From: Burkholderiales bacterium
Lineage (GTDB): Bacteria; Pseudomonadota; Gammaproteobacteria; Burkholderiales; Eutrophovitaceae
Assembly (NCBI GenBank): GCA_028379895.1
Contig: JAOEKQ010000001.1
Span: 62,001-126,000, forward strand
DNA: 64,000 bases
Reading direction: 5' to 3'
Position numbers and translations under genes: made by a program. Position 1 is the first letter of the stretch. Every line of letters starts with the position of its first letter. Of the stretch, positions 63,011 to 64,000 are shown piece by piece. The notes below the pieces were generated by a model, which saw nothing but the letters and a program-made list of their open reading frames with translations, did not search any database and had not been told where the DNA came from.

Positions 63011-64000
63011 ATGAATGAAAATGATGTGATGATTGTTTCGGTAGCGCGAACTCCTATGGGTAGTTTTCAAGGAGTATTCAAGGAATTAACCGCAACACAG
63101 CTAGGTGCGGCTTCCATTAAAGCTGCTGTCGATCGCGCTCAAATATCGGCTAATTCGATTGAGGAGGTCGTAATGGGTTGTGTACTCCCGGCTGGGCAAG
63201 GACAGGCTCCTGCGAGGCAAGCTTCTCTGGGCGCTGGATTGCCGCTCGCGGCAGGGTGTACGACTATTAACAAAATGTGTGGTTCAGGTATGAAAGCGGT
63301 AATGTTGACTCATGATTTAATCGCGGCAGGGAGTGCAAACATTGCAGTAGCGGGGGGTATGGAAAGTATGACGAATGCCCCCCATCTTTTGCCTCGTGCG
63401 AGGTCAGTCTATCGACTGGGACACCAGGAAGTAAAAGACCATATGTTCCTTGACGGTCTTGAGGATGCTTATGACAAGGGGCGGTTGATGGGCGCATATG
63501 CAGAAGATTGCGCCGGAATATATCAATTCTCAAGAGAGGAACAAGATGCTTTTGCTATAACTTCTCTAGAGCGTGCGAAAGAAGCCAATGAAGATGGCTC
63601 TTTTAATTGGGAGATCACTCCAGTAGCGGTTAAAAAAGGCAAAATCGAACAAAATATCAATCAAGACGAACAGCCATTTAAAGCTGATCTCGCAAAAATA
63701 CCAAATCTTAGGCCTGCTTTTAAAAAAGACGGTAGTGTGACCGCAGCAAATTCGAGCTCAATCTCTGATGGTGCAGCAGCGTTGGTTTTGATGTCTCGAA
63801 AAACAGCAATTGAAATGGAGCTTAATCCCATAGCTCGAGTTGTGGCACATTCAACACACGCCCAAGAGCCAGGGCTCTTTACGACAGCACCTGTCGGTGC
63901 ATTAGAAAAGATTTTTAGCAAAACGGGTTGGTCTGTTGACGACATAGACTTGTTTGAAATAAATGAGGCGTTCGCTGTTGTCCCGATGGTAGCCATGAGA
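63011..64000 (+). CDS. Acetyl-CoA acetyltransferase (thiolase), 3' end cut off
   Basis: 330 residues of a biosynthetic-type thiolase (full family length about 390), running to the window end. Active-site C90 in NKMCGSGMKAV, GGMESMTNAPHLLP and DLFEINEAFAVV fit acetoacetyl-CoA thiolase; the second active-site motif (GGxxGHP) lies outside. It condenses two acetyl-CoA or cleaves 3-ketoacyl-CoA. As it is close to phaC it may be the PhaA of this organism, but it also fits butyrate or leucine degradation. GAGG at 62997-63000 precedes ATG 63011. Confidence 0.93.
   Translation, partial: MNENDVMIVSVARTPMGSFQGVFKELTATQLGAASIKAAVDRAQISANSIEEVVMGCVLPAGQGQAPARQASLGAGLPLAAGCTTINKMCGSGMKAVMLTHDLIAAGSANIAVAGGMESMTNAPHLLPRARSVYRLGHQEVKDHMFLDGLEDAYDKGRLMGAYAEDCAGIYQFSREEQDAFAITSLERAKEANEDGSFNWEITPVAVKKGKIEQNINQDEQPFKADLAKIPNLRPAFKKDGSVTAANSSSISDGAAALVLMSRKTAIEMELNPIARVVAHSTHAQEPGLFTTAPVGALEKIFSKTGWSVDDIDLFEINEAFAVVPMVAMR

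Overview
The window looks like chromosomal DNA of a free-living, moderate-GC proteobacterium, most likely a betaproteobacterium of the Burkholderiales type. The gene order nadD-rsfS-rlmH-maf-rng, the ubiE-ubiJ-ubiB operon, an OprP-like porin next to phoBR, a class I PHA synthase, a livGHMKF operon flanked by CoA ligases, and a ~1150-residue fused indolepyruvate-type oxidoreductase all fit that lineage; this is inference from gene content, not a phylogeny. No rRNA, tRNA, CRISPR array, insertion sequence or phage gene was seen. Genes are tightly packed and no gene-free stretch exceeds 300 bases.

Region by region: 1-5 kb holds a truncated apaH, a membrane-anchored cytochrome c, a YqaA-like protein, a HIT protein and the phoB-phoR phosphate two-component system (minus strand). 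4.2-9 kb is DUF971-ubiE-ubiJ-ubiB (ubiquinone synthesis) and then an OprP-type porin with its own terminator. 9-17.3 kb is housekeeping: a DHH phosphoesterase, a thioredoxin-like ferredoxin, a hydrolase, hemJ, yggS-proC-yggT, and convergently rng-maf-rlmH-rsfS-nadD, where rsfS appears to start with CTG. 17.3-21.4 kb is aceE-aceF (pyruvate dehydrogenase E1 and E2), with a 12-copy 9-bp tandem repeat in the aceF linker. 21.5-30.6 kb is one long minus-strand transcription unit for uptake and CoA activation of an acid: acyl-CoA ligase, LivGHMKF ABC transporter, a PaaK-like ligase and an AhpD-like protein.

30.7-40.4 kb is mixed: an MFS carrier, ChaC, a DOMON-like protein, NamZ muramidase, a PGPGW membrane protein, a three-gene operon (PanB-like protein lacking the usual metal ligands, SDR, DAACS symporter), a MATE exporter and a two-domain gamma-carbonic-anhydrase-like protein whose metal histidines are split between the domains. 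40.5-54.1 kb is rich in branched-chain/2-oxoacid and acyl-CoA metabolism: icmF, a fused 2-oxoacid:ferredoxin oxidoreductase, acetolactate synthase, a divergent Lrp-type regulator, a BtuF-like protein without signal peptide and a one-chain biotin carboxylase/BCCP/carboxyltransferase. 54.2-58.3 kb is a FadR-type GntR regulator with a palindromic operator over its promoter, an acyl-CoA ligase and a ThDP-dependent lyase-like enzyme. 58.3-64 kb holds a peroxiredoxin-glutaredoxin fusion, PHA synthase, a class II aldolase, an MBL-fold hydrolase and the start of a thiolase.

Together the accessory part describes a heterotroph that imports organic acids, activates them as CoA thioesters, rearranges and carboxylates short branched acyl-CoAs and stores carbon as PHA. 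The most promising unexplained items are the PanB-like/SDR/symporter operon, the tandem gamma-CA protein with complementary ligand loss, and the ligase plus ThDP enzyme module.
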